DNA of 64,000 nt from Clavaria fumosa (Eukaryota; Basidiomycota; Agaricomycetes; Agaricales; Clavariaceae): NCBI GenBank assembly GCA_951802425.1, contig OX637802.1, positions 1,674,001 through 1,738,000 on the forward strand. The letters run 5' to 3'. Below are positions 21,572 to 34,416 of this stretch, one piece after another. The translations under genes and the position numbers were made by a program. Positions within the stretch are counted from its first letter, which is position 1; each line of letters starts with the position of its first letter. The notes under the pieces were generated by a model. The model was not told the origin of the DNA and ran no database searches. It saw only the letters and a program-made list of their open reading frames with translations.

Positions 21572-23612
21572 ATGCAGTCTGCTCCCCTCTCCTCCGTTCC
21601 ATCCGACGTCCTCCTCGAGGTCGCCGCCTATCTCGAGTCGCGCGTCGACCTCCTCAATTTCAGTCTGACTGTAAGTCGCGCGACTATGGGCGTCGCCCCC
21701 ACCCATCGGTCGCTTTATGGGGATATGGTGGTAAAAACTCGGGACTGATCCCGCCCTCGTCGCCCACAGTCCCCAAAGCTTTACGAGTCTGTAGTCTCCG
21801 CGTTGTACGCGAAGGTAGCCCTCGTCGGCGTGCGCCAATGTGCCAACACGCTGCATATGCTTAATCGCCGGCCGGACGTCGCCCGCCACGTCCAGAAGCT
21901 TATCGTGCGCCCGCACCAAAAGCGGAAGGCGTCCAGGCTCCGCGACGACTGCATCGTCGCTGCCGCCGTCCGCCGCGTCGCCCCGCGTCTCGACGCCCTC
22001 CATACCTTCGTGTGGGACGGCGACGACATGTGTCCGTACGACGATATGTGGTTTGCTCTTCGAATATCGTACGTCTTTTTTCTGCCTTCCCACGACCGTG
22101 TCCTAATTCCTAATTCTTCCTTTTGGCTATTGTGTCTATGATAGATGTCCCCGGCTACGAACCATTGGTACCACTGTCGGCTCGCACGTTCCACGCATGA
22201 ACAGCCATGTATGCATTTACCTTATCGCCCCTCTCCATTTCATCACATTCAACACCTTTATGTACGCTCTTAGCTATTCGATTTTTCTTGCTTGAAAGGA
22301 TTTTCCGTAATGGTTCGGCCGCAATTTTATTACGACAACCCGGACCGCTTTACAGACGGTATCTGTGTTTCTGCTTATCTAGCGACCTCGACGACTCACT
22401 CAGCCTCACTGTAGAAGAATCGCCTGTCTATCACAAGTTCTGGGACATGCTCATCAATCGGTGTCCAAACCTGGAGGAACTTTCCATCGAAGGCAATTGT
22501 AACAACCCCGCGGACGCTGCCATGATCATCAAAGGTCATTGGCCGAAACTGCGCAAGCTGTACCTCGGCGACGTCGTGTGTGACTGGCTCACCACCGTCC
22601 CGCAGACCGCGACGACGAAGCGTCCGTTCATCGAGTTCCTCGAGGCGCATCCGTCACTGCAAAGTCTATCCATATCCCGCCAGAGCATCTGCTCCGGCCA
22701 CTTCTCTTCCATGGATGCCGCAGCTCTACCAAAGGTCACCGATTTCGAAGGCACCTTCGACCAACTCATGGCCATCCCTTCCTTGCATCCTTCTGTAAAG
22801 CGTGTCACGTTCCGCGACCCAATGCCTACCCGCGAGGTCGCCCCGCTCTCGATCGCAAGCCGATTGCAGGGCCTCACTTCTCTCACCTCGCTCAAAGTTG
22901 TCTTCGTCGTGCAGTCCGTGTACGACAGCGCAGGCCTACTGCGTTCCCTTGTCGTATCGTGTCCCAACCTGCAGTACATTGATCTGACCTTTGCCCAGAA
23001 GCCATCGATACACCTGGTAAGTTTTCCCATCTCATACCTGCCAGTAATTCGTCTGAAACATTCTCCCCTTAGGACTCATTCGCCAAAGCCATCCGGCCTC
23101 TGACGAAATTGCAGTCGTTCTCCCTGACACTGGTCAAATCACCGGGCGAAGAAACCCTCTCCGCGGGCGCAGCGTGCATCGCGCGGAGCAATCCGGGGTT
23201 GCACCGCTTCAGGCTCGCCTTTGTACCGCCGTCCTTCCCGAAGGCGCTGCCATTCGCGCTGCCAGTGCCATTCCTAGTGCTGCCGGCCGCAATGGATAGC
23301 GCGACGTACACGGTGCACCGCGACGGGCACGGGCTGCCGGTCGCGCTTGCGGCGCACGAGCGGCGGGAGCGCGTGTGGCCGCTGGGCGTACGCGTCTCGC
23401 GCGGGCCGCGCCGACGCGTGTACGACCTGCGCCCGGTGGGCCATCCGGAGAGCAAGGGCAAGAGCCTGCTGGCGCTCGTGCTGGACACGAGCCGCGCAGG
23501 GGAGGAGCTGCGCACGCTTATTTTCTGTGCCGTGCTATTGCTCTTCTCAACGTTTGTGTTCGTCCGGGGTATGAGCCTCACTCTGAACGTCGTGCAGCCT
23601 TTGGTGCGATGA
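21572..23612 (+). CDS. F-box-like/LRR protein with C-terminal membrane segment; one unresolved frame break
   Basis: Exon 1 (21572-21670) encodes an F-box-like start: PLSSVPSDVLLEVAAYLES, then VDLLNFSLT. Exon 2 (21770-22068) and exon 3 (22145-22208) follow in phase. The next exon starts at 22275 (LFDFSCLKGFSVMVRPQFYY). A long LRR-like exon from about 22384 to 23016 carries CPNLEELSIEG, KLRKLYLGD, LTSLTSLKVVF and CPNLQYIDL, and the last exon is 23073-23612. The tail has GEELRTLIFCAVLLLF, a likely membrane segment. Between about 22365 and 22384 the frame must shift by one base and no GT-AG intron fits; a 24-base GT-AG segment there keeps the wrong frame. This may be a sequence error, an unusual splice or a mutation. 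The function is probably that of an F-box-like adaptor, but the family is poorly known. Confidence 0.7.
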
Positions 23613-24082
23613 ACAACTACAGGCCCTTGCTTTTTCTCTTCCCTTGGATTTCGGTGTGTTGGGATGTATACCATTCTGTCTGTGTTTGTCTCATTTTTTC
23701 TCTCTGCCCAATTATCGTGAAGGACCTGTATGATAAGGTTCTCGTGCGCCATGTTCCCTAACCAACCGTGTCTCTGTAGCTTCTTCTGTATCCTTGTGTA
23801 TCCCCTGATTATCGTTGTTGGAATGTCTGTGATTATGACCACCTTTCATTTTTGGCTTGGGGATGCTTGCTGAGTCTGTCCAGGAGTAAGATCAATGCAG
23901 TAACAATTATAATTATTAATTATCTTCTATCAGCGACAAAATCGCAAACGAGGAGGAATCTACGAGTATGTGAGTATATCGCGGAACGCGTACTGTAAGA
24001 GGTACAAAAAGTCTATGTCAGATCCGAAAGCATGTGCACCCTTTTCACAAGAGCGAAATATAAATAAACAAAGCACGGTCGT
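23613..24082. other. 3' flanks; left end of the duplicated segment
   Basis: From about 23757 (CCCTAACCAAC) the DNA is closely similar to 30427-30736, so the duplication breakpoint lies just downstream of the F-box-like stop. No gene is present. Confidence 0.6.
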
Positions 24083-27000
24083 TTAACTCGCGACGGTGAA
24101 CGCGGGGCTGACCCACACGTCGTAGTCCTCCTCGCGATCTGGGTTACCCGTGACCGTGAGGCAGCGCAAGAGCACGCGGTACTCCCCGTCCGGCACGGGC
24201 GCCCCAGTCGCGAACTTGCCACGGACCGGAAACGCAGTCGCCCCGTAGTGGTCCGGTGAGAGGGTGTTGCGCGGCACCCAATCAAACTCGGCGACCACAC
24301 CGACGATCTCCACATCACGGAACGAGGAGGGATCCGAGGCGGAGGGGTCCGAGGCGGCGGCCTGGTTATCCCACCACCACGAAAACGAGGCGCGCTTCCG
24401 CACCGCGCCGGGGTTGCCGGGACCCGGGGTTCTTGAGGTCACCGGAGAGTCCTTGCGCACAAGATCTATCCTGACGAGGGGCGATCCGAATGTTTGCCTG
24501 GAATTGAATAAACCAGAGAAGGCGGATTAAAGGTTAGCCACGGCCCCATGGCTTTGAGAAAGAAAGACAGAGGCCTGACCGCCAAAACACGTGGGGCCGA
24601 TCAGTTCCGGTGAGCGTGTATGACGGCTGGCCCTGTTGCACCTTTCCGTCCGGGGTCAGCAGCGCGGGGAGCGTAATTTGAGGGTTGAATCTGTTCGTTC
24701 TGTCGAGGATGTTCTTGTTCCGCAGAGTGGCCGCGACGCCAAGGTACGTCACCTTCAACTTCTCCCCCCCAGACGACGAGATCTCGATGAAACCGGAATA
24801 GACGGGGTACGTCGAGGCGTCTAGGCCAGGAGGCGCATCGAACGTCACCTGCACCGTCCCGCTCTGTCCCGCAGGCACCGAGACGGCGTCTTGGCTGAAA
24901 TGGGCCTCAGCAAACTTGTTCGTCAGCGGGACGGGCTCCGGGACTGCTTCGTCCTGGGTGGGACCACGGTTGAGGGAGCTGTGCAAGGCTTAGGGCCCAG
25001 ACGGACTCACATTCTGGATGGTGAGGGCGGTCCCAACAGGGACGTGCTTGAAGGTATACCTGGCCTCGCTGCTGCCAATATTTTTGATGGAGATGGTATG
25101 CCTGCACATTTTATGATGAAACAAACTCTGCCCCAACTACCAAGAGAGATAGATGGCTTACTGTCGCTGGAAAAACGCGGTATCGTTCAGCGCGAGTTGG
25201 CCAGGGGTCACAATCGTCTTCGTCACGAGCGCATTGTAGACTTGGATGAGCCCGGCCCCCTGTTGCGCGACAGTCTGCAGCGTTTCGCCGTCTGTGGAGC
25301 TCCGCGGCACCGATGTCGCCGTCGACTGCAGCAAGGACCTCATGCCAAGCGCAAAGTCTGTGCTCTTGCCGTGCGCCTGCATCAGCAACGCCGCGGCACC
25401 GGCCACGAAGGGCGCGGAAAACGACGTGCCGCCCCAAAGCCGGAACGATCCCAACGCAACGGGCTATGTTCATATACGAAATTGAGATGGCACATACATG
25501 GGTGCTGCTCGCGGGCACTCACGAAGGTGGAGAGGATGTTGCCGCCCGGGGCGGCGATGGAAGGGTTGAGGTTCATGTCGAAACTAGGCCCATAATTGCT
25601 AAAACCGGACATGAGGCCACTCTCAGGATTCCTGACATTGAATTGGGCACCCGTCTGCGGGAATGATATCCTGAGGGGGGAGTTCTTAACAAACTCACTA
25701 ACAAGCTGCGGCCTGATGAGCTTTGGAGAGCTTGCTCGTCGAGGTGCAGACGCTCACGTATTTGCCGTCCTCGAGAGAAATAAGCGCTCCAAGAGTGTAA
25801 TGGCCAAGAGCGATGGTACTAATAGGGCGTGTTTCATCACTATAGACGGTTACACAGCAAAACGGTGAGAAGCACGAAGCTGACATCGAAACACGACGCA
25901 TACTCATATATCAAGAAAGCCTTAGCGCCTTTGGCAGCGGCGTGATCCAATTTCGCGGTCTGTCGAATTCCGTGAGTTGGTTAGCAGATAACAAAACAGG
26001 TCGCCAAATTTCCGTACGAGGTCACAGGCGCCTTTGTGAATGACAACGAGGTAACCGGAGAGGTTGGGCGTGTCATCGGGTAACGGATCGCAAGCGTCAT
26101 GAGTGTTGGTCAGATCGGTAGAGGTACAATAGATGGGCAGATCGCCAGCAATGTTGAGGGGGATCGTTGATGCGTAGGGCTAGCGCAGACTGCTACTCAG
26201 ACTCTGGCCCGACTTCAAGGTCAAAACAAAGCACGCACAATGGGGGAGTGATCTACGCCTGAGATCGTCGCAGTCTGGAAGGCGATAACAGTGCTGTTTC
26301 ATGTATTCAGCACCTAAATTCACAGAGAATCCCCAAGGCAAGGAAGAGACAATGTACATACTTCTCGACGCTCGCGACGCTGATAACGGCTAGGCCAGTA
26401 GCAGGGCTTTTTGAGATCCACGCCCCATATCCACCCTCGTTCCCAGCCGAAACAGTGACCACTTTGCCAGATTGTGCGATGCGGTTCGCGACAACAGCCA
26501 TCGTCGACTGGGGCCAACCACTGAATACGCCAAGGCTGATTGTCAGAATGTCAGCACCTGCAGCTTCGGCGGCCAACATCGCTTGGAGAACAACATCATC
26601 TTGGGTATTGCCAGTGCAGCCGAAGACTCGGTATGCAAGTAGACTAGAGCCATACGCGACGCCTATGACATTGAGTGCATTTCCAGGATCCGCACCGATG
26701 ACGCCAGCAACAAATGTGCCGTGTCCGTAACAGTCTAATGGGTCTGGGTCCGGAGCTGGTGTTGATCCATCGTAGTTATCGCCGACGAAGTCATATCCAC
26801 CGATGACCTTGTGACCAGGGCCGAAACCGGCACCCAGCGCAGGATGGTTGTAGTCGATACCCGAGTCAATTACAGCAATGACGATACCCGTGCCGTCGTA
26901 GTTTTCTCCATGGACTTTATCGACACCAGTCATGACGTGGGGGGGGAACTGATCTGGCGGCGGGCCACTAGGATCAGATACTGCGAACTGGCGGATACCT

Positions 27001-27498
27001 CTGAAAAATGGCATCAGCCAAAAAAAAAGGGTTGACAGCCAAAAATGAAACTGACCGGGGGGCAGATATATGAACAACTGGACGGATGGCTAAAACACCG
27101 GGGATCTGAGTAATGTCTCTCACATTCTGAGAGTGCGTCAACAAAATGGCCCACTGAAGAGTTTTTGACGCAGCCACTCACTTCATCCTCAAGTAGCTGT
27201 ACGGTAGCTCCAGTGAAGATACCAGGATGCGTGAATTCAGAAACAACGTCAAAAGGAATGCTTCGACTACGAAGAGCGGTGTATAATTCTTCATGAGGCT
27301 TTTTAAAAATGGATCAGAATGGTGATGGCACAGAGAGGCGCAAAGACAGACTGAGATGTAGGCGCGTTTTCCACCAAGAGGCCTCGCGTCAGAAATTTCG
27401 ACGATATATTTTCCAGGGACATAACCGCTTGTTGTACCAGCGTGGATAGGAATAAAGAGTGTTAAGGCAAAAGGAATGAGGACTGAACTAGGTCTCAT
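24083..27498 (-). CDS. Secreted subtilisin-like serine protease (S8), copy 1
   Basis: Tandem paralogue of 30737-34145 with the same 13-exon structure. The ATG at 27498 opens a signal peptide (RPSSVLIPFALTLFIPIHAG), then an I9-type propeptide (YVPGKYIVEIS, PHEELYTALRSRSIPFDVV). Catalytic Asp is in VIDSGIDYNHPALG, His in CYGHGTFVAGV, oxyanion Asn in SAGNEGG and Ser in GGTSFSAPFVAG. A PA-like insert lies between Asn and Ser (TSTDLTNTHDACDPLP, LVVIHKGACDL). The C-terminal region of about 300 residues is an Fn3/C5a-peptidase-like beta domain (VPAGQSGTVQVTF). A one-base difference from copy 2 near 24545 falls in the last intron, so it does not break the frame. Family role: extracellular protein degradation. 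Exon joins were inferred mainly by analogy with copy 2. Confidence 0.9.
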
Positions 27499-27985
27499 TA
27501 CCCCAGTTCAGCAAACAGGGCGTGAAGAGAGACGAAGCGCTGCGGAGACTTGGAGGATGAAATGGAGAACCGAAGCCATAATAGTGAGCCATTTTATGGA
27601 GGTTTTTAGGTTGCGAATTGGCTCAAACGGAGACTTGGAGAGAGGTCAATCGATCGAACAAGTTCTGACGCGTGACAGCTGAACGATCACAATTTAGTGT
27701 TGCCAACGGCTCGAGCCGATTTCTTTTTTGGGAATTTGCATTGAGTATTGTGGCTTCAAATCAACAGGTAATCCCACAGAATAGCTTTGGGCTCTCACAG
27801 AAGGAGTGAATGATCAGATGCATCAAAATCTCTCCTCCCATTGTGCATTGTCCAACGGCTCGCTCGGTTTAGCCGAGCCGAGCCGTGGCAACACTAGATC
27901 ACATTACCTTTTACGGTATCATCCCAACCACCACAACAACTTAACAACTTTCGCTGGAACGCTAGCTGGAACACTCGCAACGCCA
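27499..27985. promoter_or_regulatory. Divergent promoter, protease copy 1 / AKR copy 1, carrying a MITE
   Basis: Intergenic between opposite starts. It is equivalent to 34146-34416 but about 200 bp longer because of the element at 27697-27894. Confidence 0.55.
27697..27894. mobile_element. 198-bp MITE with TA target duplication
   Basis: Ends are GTGTTGCCAACGGCTCG on the left and CGAGCCGTGGCAACAC on the right: inverted repeats with one 1-base gap. It is flanked by TA on both sides (27695-27696 and 27895-27896). The duplicated region near 34320 lacks it, which gives an empty-site comparison. There is no coding capacity. TA duplication suggests a Tc1/mariner-type source. Confidence 0.75.
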
Positions 27986-28714
27986 ATGCTAGTGCCAAAA
28001 ATTATATATGGCACTGCCTGGTTGGTTCTGTCGTCTCTCTGCGCTCCAGTTGCTCACTTAGTTTCAGGAAGGAGGAGAGAACAGCCTGTCTCGTGGTCAA
28101 CGCCGTGTTGACCGGCTTTAGAGCCATCGACACAGGTGAGCATAGCGAATACGACAAGCTAACGCTCATTGCGACATCACAGCATCTCAACGAAAACACT
28201 ATCGGTAAGCGTGAGCATAGCAGGCGATACTCTTCTCAGCCGGATCCAACCTCAGAGAAGATTTCGTTGGCCAAGCGCTTCTTACACTCCGCGATAAGCA
28301 CCACGTCAAGCGCGAAGATCTTTTCCTCCAGTCAAAGTCAGCCCCTTCCCTGTGTATTTCATAGTAGCTCGCCCAAACATACGTTATATCAGGTACACCA
28401 GTATCCAGGGCCATGACACAAATAAACCGCTTCCGTACGACCCCTCCACTCCGATTGCACAGCAAGTATGTACATCCGTGGAGACCTCCCTCGCCCAGTT
28501 ACACACCGCCTACCTCGATAGTTATGTTCTACACTCCCCACTCCCCACCCTCAATCTCACCTTGGAGGCCTGGCGCACACTCGCATCCCTTCAGGAGCAA
28601 GGCAAGGTCCACGCGATCGGCGTGAGCAACACAGATGTCTCCACCCTCCGTGCCATTCATGAGGAACACAAAGTTGACGTCGTGCAGAACAGATGGTATG
28701 AGCGAAATGGCTGG
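27986..28714 (+). pseudogene. Aldo-keto reductase copy 1, truncated
   Basis: Near-identical to the intact AKR at 34423-35150: exons 1-5 with the same introns, PKIIYGTAW, FRAIDTA, EDFVGQALLTL, then LDSYVLHSPLPTL and VVQNRWYERNGW. It ends inside exon 5, where DNA from an AKR 5' end and then PRMT is joined (28715-29846). It lacks the C-terminal third, including GITPL-type cofactor residues. The reading frame continues through the joint into PRMT exon 3, giving an AKR-PRMT chimeric frame. Confidence 0.85.
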
Positions 28715-28772
28715 TGCCAAAAATTATATATTGCACTGCCTGGTCGGTTCTTTCGTCTCTCTGTGGTCCAGT

Positions 28773-28778
<6 letters not shown>
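28715..28778 (+). repeat. Third copy of the AKR exon 1/intron 1 segment
   Basis: TGCCAAAAATTATATA onward repeats 27992-28054, AKR codons 3-12 plus most of intron 1, with a few substitutions. It bridges truncated AKR and truncated PRMT. Its right edge shares the six bases TGCTCA (28773-28778) with both AKR intron 1 and PRMT exon 3. Confidence 0.8.
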
Positions 28779-29846
<1,068 letters not shown>

Positions 29847-30736
29847 CAATGAACTTGAAGGAAAGATCATTAAGATGACATAACGAGCGACAGTGTGATT
29901 AAAGGAGGGGTATGTGGCAGTATGATAGAAATGTGCAAGATAGCTAAAAATTAGGTAATCTATGTAAAATACCTATGGATTGAGCTTGAATTCCAACACA
30001 TCTCCCCAAGTGAAGATCTGTACATGTCCCAAAGCTTTGGTAATCCTGAAATTTATTCATTACAATGCAGTCTCATTTACTGTGACAATTTTTTCTAAAA
30101 TAGTGTTGAATACAGTACAGAATTCTTTTTAAACAAGCTCTTCTGTAAACACTTGTATTATTGCTTACAAGGCCAAGAACACAGTGAACACTAGTAGCTG
30201 GCCTGATTGATCCATTTTTGCAGCTAATTTTACTTCATTGATTCAAAGCACCAGTGAGCTTATGAACCTGCCACCTGACATTAGGGCCATATAGTTTAGG
30301 GCCAGACTATATAGCAATATGTTGCACATTATAGATAAGGCAGGTGTTATGAAGCAATCAGTGTGCTATGGAAACACAGTGTCTCTTGCTATGCACCAAA
30401 AATGGTTTTGCTGATGCATCACATCCCCTAACCAACTGTGTCTCTGTAGCTTCTTCTGTATCCTTATGTGTATCCCCTGATTCATTGCTGAAATGTCTGT
30501 GATTATGACCATCTTTCATTTTGTGGCTTGAGGATGCTGAGTCTGTCTAGGAAAGATTATTGTGTAACAATAATTATTAATTATCTTCTATCAGCGACAA
30601 AATCGCAAACGAGGAGAAATCTACGAGTATGTGGGTATATCGCGGAATACTGCAAGAGTACAAAAAGTCTGTCGATGTTGGATCCGAAAGCATGTGCACT
30701 CTTTTTCACAAGAGCGAAATATAAATAAAGAAAGCA
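29847..30736. other. AT-rich filler and right-hand copy of the F-box-like 3' flank
   Basis: 29847-30423 is markedly AT-rich, has no ORF of note, and replaces the F-box-like gene expected between PRMT and protease in the duplicated order. 30427-30736 is similar to 23757-24082, the protease 3' flank. Confidence 0.55.
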
Positions 30737-33700
30737 CTATTGTCTCGCGACGGTGAACGCGGGGCTGACCCATACGTCGTAGTCCTCCTCGCGATCTGGG
30801 TTACCTGTGACCGTGAGGCAGCGCAAGAGCACGCGGTACTCCCCGTTCGGCACGGGCGTCCCAGTCGCGAACTTGCCCGGGATCGAGAACAAATTCACCC
30901 CACCCTGGTTCGGTTCTTGCGAGAGGACGTTGCGCGGCACCCAATCAAACTCGCCGAGCACGCCGACGATCTCCACATCACGGAACGAAGAGGGATTCGA
31001 GGCGGAGGGATCCGAGGCGGAGGCCTGATTATCCCACCACCACGAAAACGAGGCGCGTTTCCGCACCGCGCCGGGGTTGCCGGGACCCGGGGTTCTTGAG
31101 GTCACCGGAGAGTCCTTGCGCACAAGATCTATCCTGACGAGGGGTGATCCGAATGTTTGCCTGGATTTGAATGAACCAGAGAAGGTGGATTGAAGGTTAG
31201 CCACGACCCATGGCTTTGAGAAAGAAAGGAAGAGGCCTGACCGCGCTGCCAGCTTGGGCCGATCAGTTCCGGTGAGCGTGTATGATGGCTGGCCCTGTTG
31301 CACCTTTCCTATCGAGTCCAGCAACACGGGCAGCGTAACCTCAGGGGTGAATCTGTTCGTTCTGTCGAGGATGTTCTTGTTCCGCAGAGTGGCTGCGACG
31401 CCAAGATACATCACCTTCAACTTCTCCCCCCCAGACGACGAGATCTCGATGAAACCCGAGTAGACGGGGTACGTCGAGGCGTCTAAGCCAGGAGGCGCAT
31501 CGAACGTCACCTGCACCGTCCCGCTCTGTCCCGCAGGCACCGAGACGGCGTCTTGGCTGAAATGGGCCTCAGCGAACTTGTTCGTCAGCGGGACGGGCCC
31601 CGGGACTGCTTCGTCCTGGGTGGGACCACAGTTAAGGGAGCTATGCAAGGCTTAGGGCCCAAACGGACTCACATTCCGGATGGTGAGGGCGGTCCCAGTG
31701 GGGACGTGCTTGAAGGTATACATGGCCTCGCTGCTGCCAATATTTTTGATGGAGATGGTATGCCTGCACATTTTATGATGAAGCAAACTCTGCGCCAACT
31801 ACCAAGAGAGATAGATGGCTTACTGTCGCTGGAAAAACGCGGTATCGTTCAGCGCGAGTTGGCCAGGGGTCACAATCGTCTTCGTCACGAGCGCATTGTA
31901 GACTTGGATGAGCCCGGCCCCCTGTTGCGCGACAGTCTGCAGCAAGTCGCCGTCGGTGAAGCTCTGCGGCACCGACGTCGCCGTCGACTGCAGCAAGGAC
32001 CTCATGCCAAGCGCAAAGTCTGTGCTCTTGCCGTGCGCCTGCATCAGCAACGCCGCGGCACCAGCCACGAAGGGCGCGGAAAACGACGTGCCGCTCCAAA
32101 CCTGGAACGATCCCAACGCAACGGGCTATGTTCATATACGAAATTGAGATGGCACATACATGGGTGCTGCTCGCGGGCACTCACGAAGGTGGAGAGGATG
32201 TGGCCGCCCGGGGCGGCGATGGCAGGGTTGAGGTTCATGTCGAAATTAGGCCCATAATTGCTAAAATCGGACATGAGGCCACCCGCAGGGTTCCTGGCAT
32301 TGACTTGGGCACCCGTCTGCGGGAATGATATCCTGAGGGGGGAGTTCCTAACAAACTCACTAACGAGCTGCGGCCTGATGAGCTTTGGAGAGCTTGCTCG
32401 TCGAGGTGCAGACGCTCACGAATTTGCCATCCTCAAGAGAAATAAGTGCTCCAACGCGAGCGTACTGGCCAAGATTGATGGGATTAAGAACGCTTGTTTC
32501 GTTACTATAGACGGTTGCATGACAAAACGGTGAGAAGCACGAAGCTGATATCGAAACACGACGCATACTTATATATCAAGAAAGCCTTAGCGCCTTTGGC
32601 AGCGGCGTTATCCAATTTTTTGGTCTGTCGAGTTCCGTGAGTTGGTTAGCAGATAACAAAACAAGTCGCCAAATTTCCGTACGTATAAACAGGTGCCTCT
32701 TTGAATGACAACGAGCTTACCGGAGAGGTCGGGCGTGTTATCGGGTAACGGATCGCAAGCGTCATGAGTGTTGGTCAGATCGGTGGAGGTACAATAGATG
32801 GGCAGATTGCCAGCAATATTGAGGGGGGTCGTTGATGCGTAGGGCTAGCGCAGACTGCTACTCAGACTCTAACCCAACTTGAAAATTAAAACAAACACGC
32901 ACAATGGGGGAGTGATCTACGCCTGAGATCGTCGCAGTCTGCATGGGGATAATAGTGCTGTTTCATTTATTCAGCACGTAATTTCACATAGGAGAATCCC
33001 CAAAGCATTACATACTTCTCGACGCTTGCGATGCTGATAACGTCTAGGCCAGTGGCAGGGCTATTTGAGAGCCACGCCCCACTTTTAGCCTCGTTCCCAG
33101 CCGAAACAGTAACCACTTTGCCAGATTGTGCGATGCGGTTCGCGACAACAGACGTGGTCGACTGGGACCATCCACTGCTATCACCAAGGCTGATTGTGAG
33201 GATGTCAGCACCTGCAGCTTCGGCGGCCAACATCGCTTGGAGAACAATGTCATCTTGGGTACCGTCTGTGCAGCCGAAGACTCGGTATGCAAGTAGACTA
33301 GAGCCATACGCGACGCCTATGACATTGAGTGCATTTCCAGGATCCGCACCGATGACGCCAGCAACAAATGTGCCGTGTCCGTAACAGTCTAATGGGTCTG
33401 GGTCCGGAGCTGGTACTCCACGGTAGTTATCGCCGACGAAGTCATATCCACCGATGACCTTGTGACCAGGGCCGAAACCGGCACCCAGCGCAGGATGGTT
33501 GTAGTCGATACCCGAGTCGATTACAGCAATGACGATACCCTTTCCGTCGTAGTTTTCTCCATGGACTTTATCAACACCAGTCAAGACGTGGGTGGAGAAC
33601 TGATCTGGCGGCGGGCCACTAGGATCAGATACTGCGAACTGGCGGACACCTCTGAAGAATGGCATCAGCAAGAAAGGTTTGACAGCCAAAGATGAAACTG

Positions 33701-34145
33701 ACCGGGGGGCAGATATATGAACAACTGGACGGATGGCTAAAACACCGGGGATCTGAGTAATGTCTCTCACATTCTGAGAGTGCATCAACAAAATGGCCCA
33801 CTGAAGAGTTTTTGATGCAGCTACTCACTTGACCCTCAAGTAGCTGTACGGTAGATCCAGTGAAGATACCAGGATGCGTGAATTCAGAAACAACGTCAAA
33901 AGGAATGCTTCGACTACGAAGAGCGGTGTATAATTCTTCATGAGGCTTTTTAAAAATGGATCAGAATGGTGGTGGCACAGAGAGGCGCAAAGACAGACTG
34001 AGATGTAGGCGCGTTTTCCACCAAGAGGCCTCGCGTCAGAGATTTCGACGATATATTTTCCAGGGACATAACCGCTTATTGTACCAGCGTGGATAGGAAT
34101 AAAGAGTGCTGCGGCAAAAGGAATGAGGACTGAACGAGGTCTCAT
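30737..34145 (-). CDS. Secreted subtilisin-like serine protease (S8), copy 2
   Basis: CDS complement(join(30737..31160,31242..31615,31673..31763,31824..32125,32185..32382,32420..32504,32569..32624,32683..32844,32903..32938,33012..33651,33703..33773,33829..33945,33999..34145)), 900 residues, all joints in phase. Signal peptide RPRSVLIPFAAALFIPIHAG; I9-like propeptide; Asp in VIDSGIDYNHPALG, His in CYGHGTFVAGV, Asn in SAGNEAKSG, Ser in SGTSFSAPFVAG. A PA-like insert (STDLTNTHDACDPL, LVVIQRGTC, LDNAAAKGAKAFLIY) and a C-terminal Fn3-like region follow. The layout resembles vpr-type or C5a-peptidase-like fungal S8 enzymes. One intron is only 37 bases (32383-32419). The gene is divergent from the AKR gene. 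Confidence 0.93.
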
Positions 34146-34416
34146 TGCCCCAGTTCAACAAAACAAGGCGTGAAGAGAGACGAAACGCTGCAGAGACTTG
34201 GAGGATGAAAGGGAGAATCGGAGCCATAATAATGAGCCATTTTATGGAGGTTTTTAGGTTGCGAATTGGCTCCGAAGATAAGTCAATCGATCGAATAAGT
34301 TCTGACGCGTGACAGCTGAACGTTGAACGATCACATTACCTTTTACAGTAGCCGTAGCAACTACCCCAACCACCGCCACAGCAACTGTCGCTGGAACGCT
34401 AGCTGGAACACTCGCA
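34146..34416. promoter_or_regulatory. Divergent promoter, protease copy 2 / AKR
   Basis: 271 bp between opposite start codons; this is the empty-site version of 27499-27985, lacking the MITE. Confidence 0.5.

Noticed and set aside
24540..24550. Apparent frameshift in protease copy 1 (an extra base compared with copy 2)
   Set aside because: It lies inside the last intron (GTCAGG donor, branch-like GCTAAC, CCAG acceptor), so the spliced frame is unaffected.
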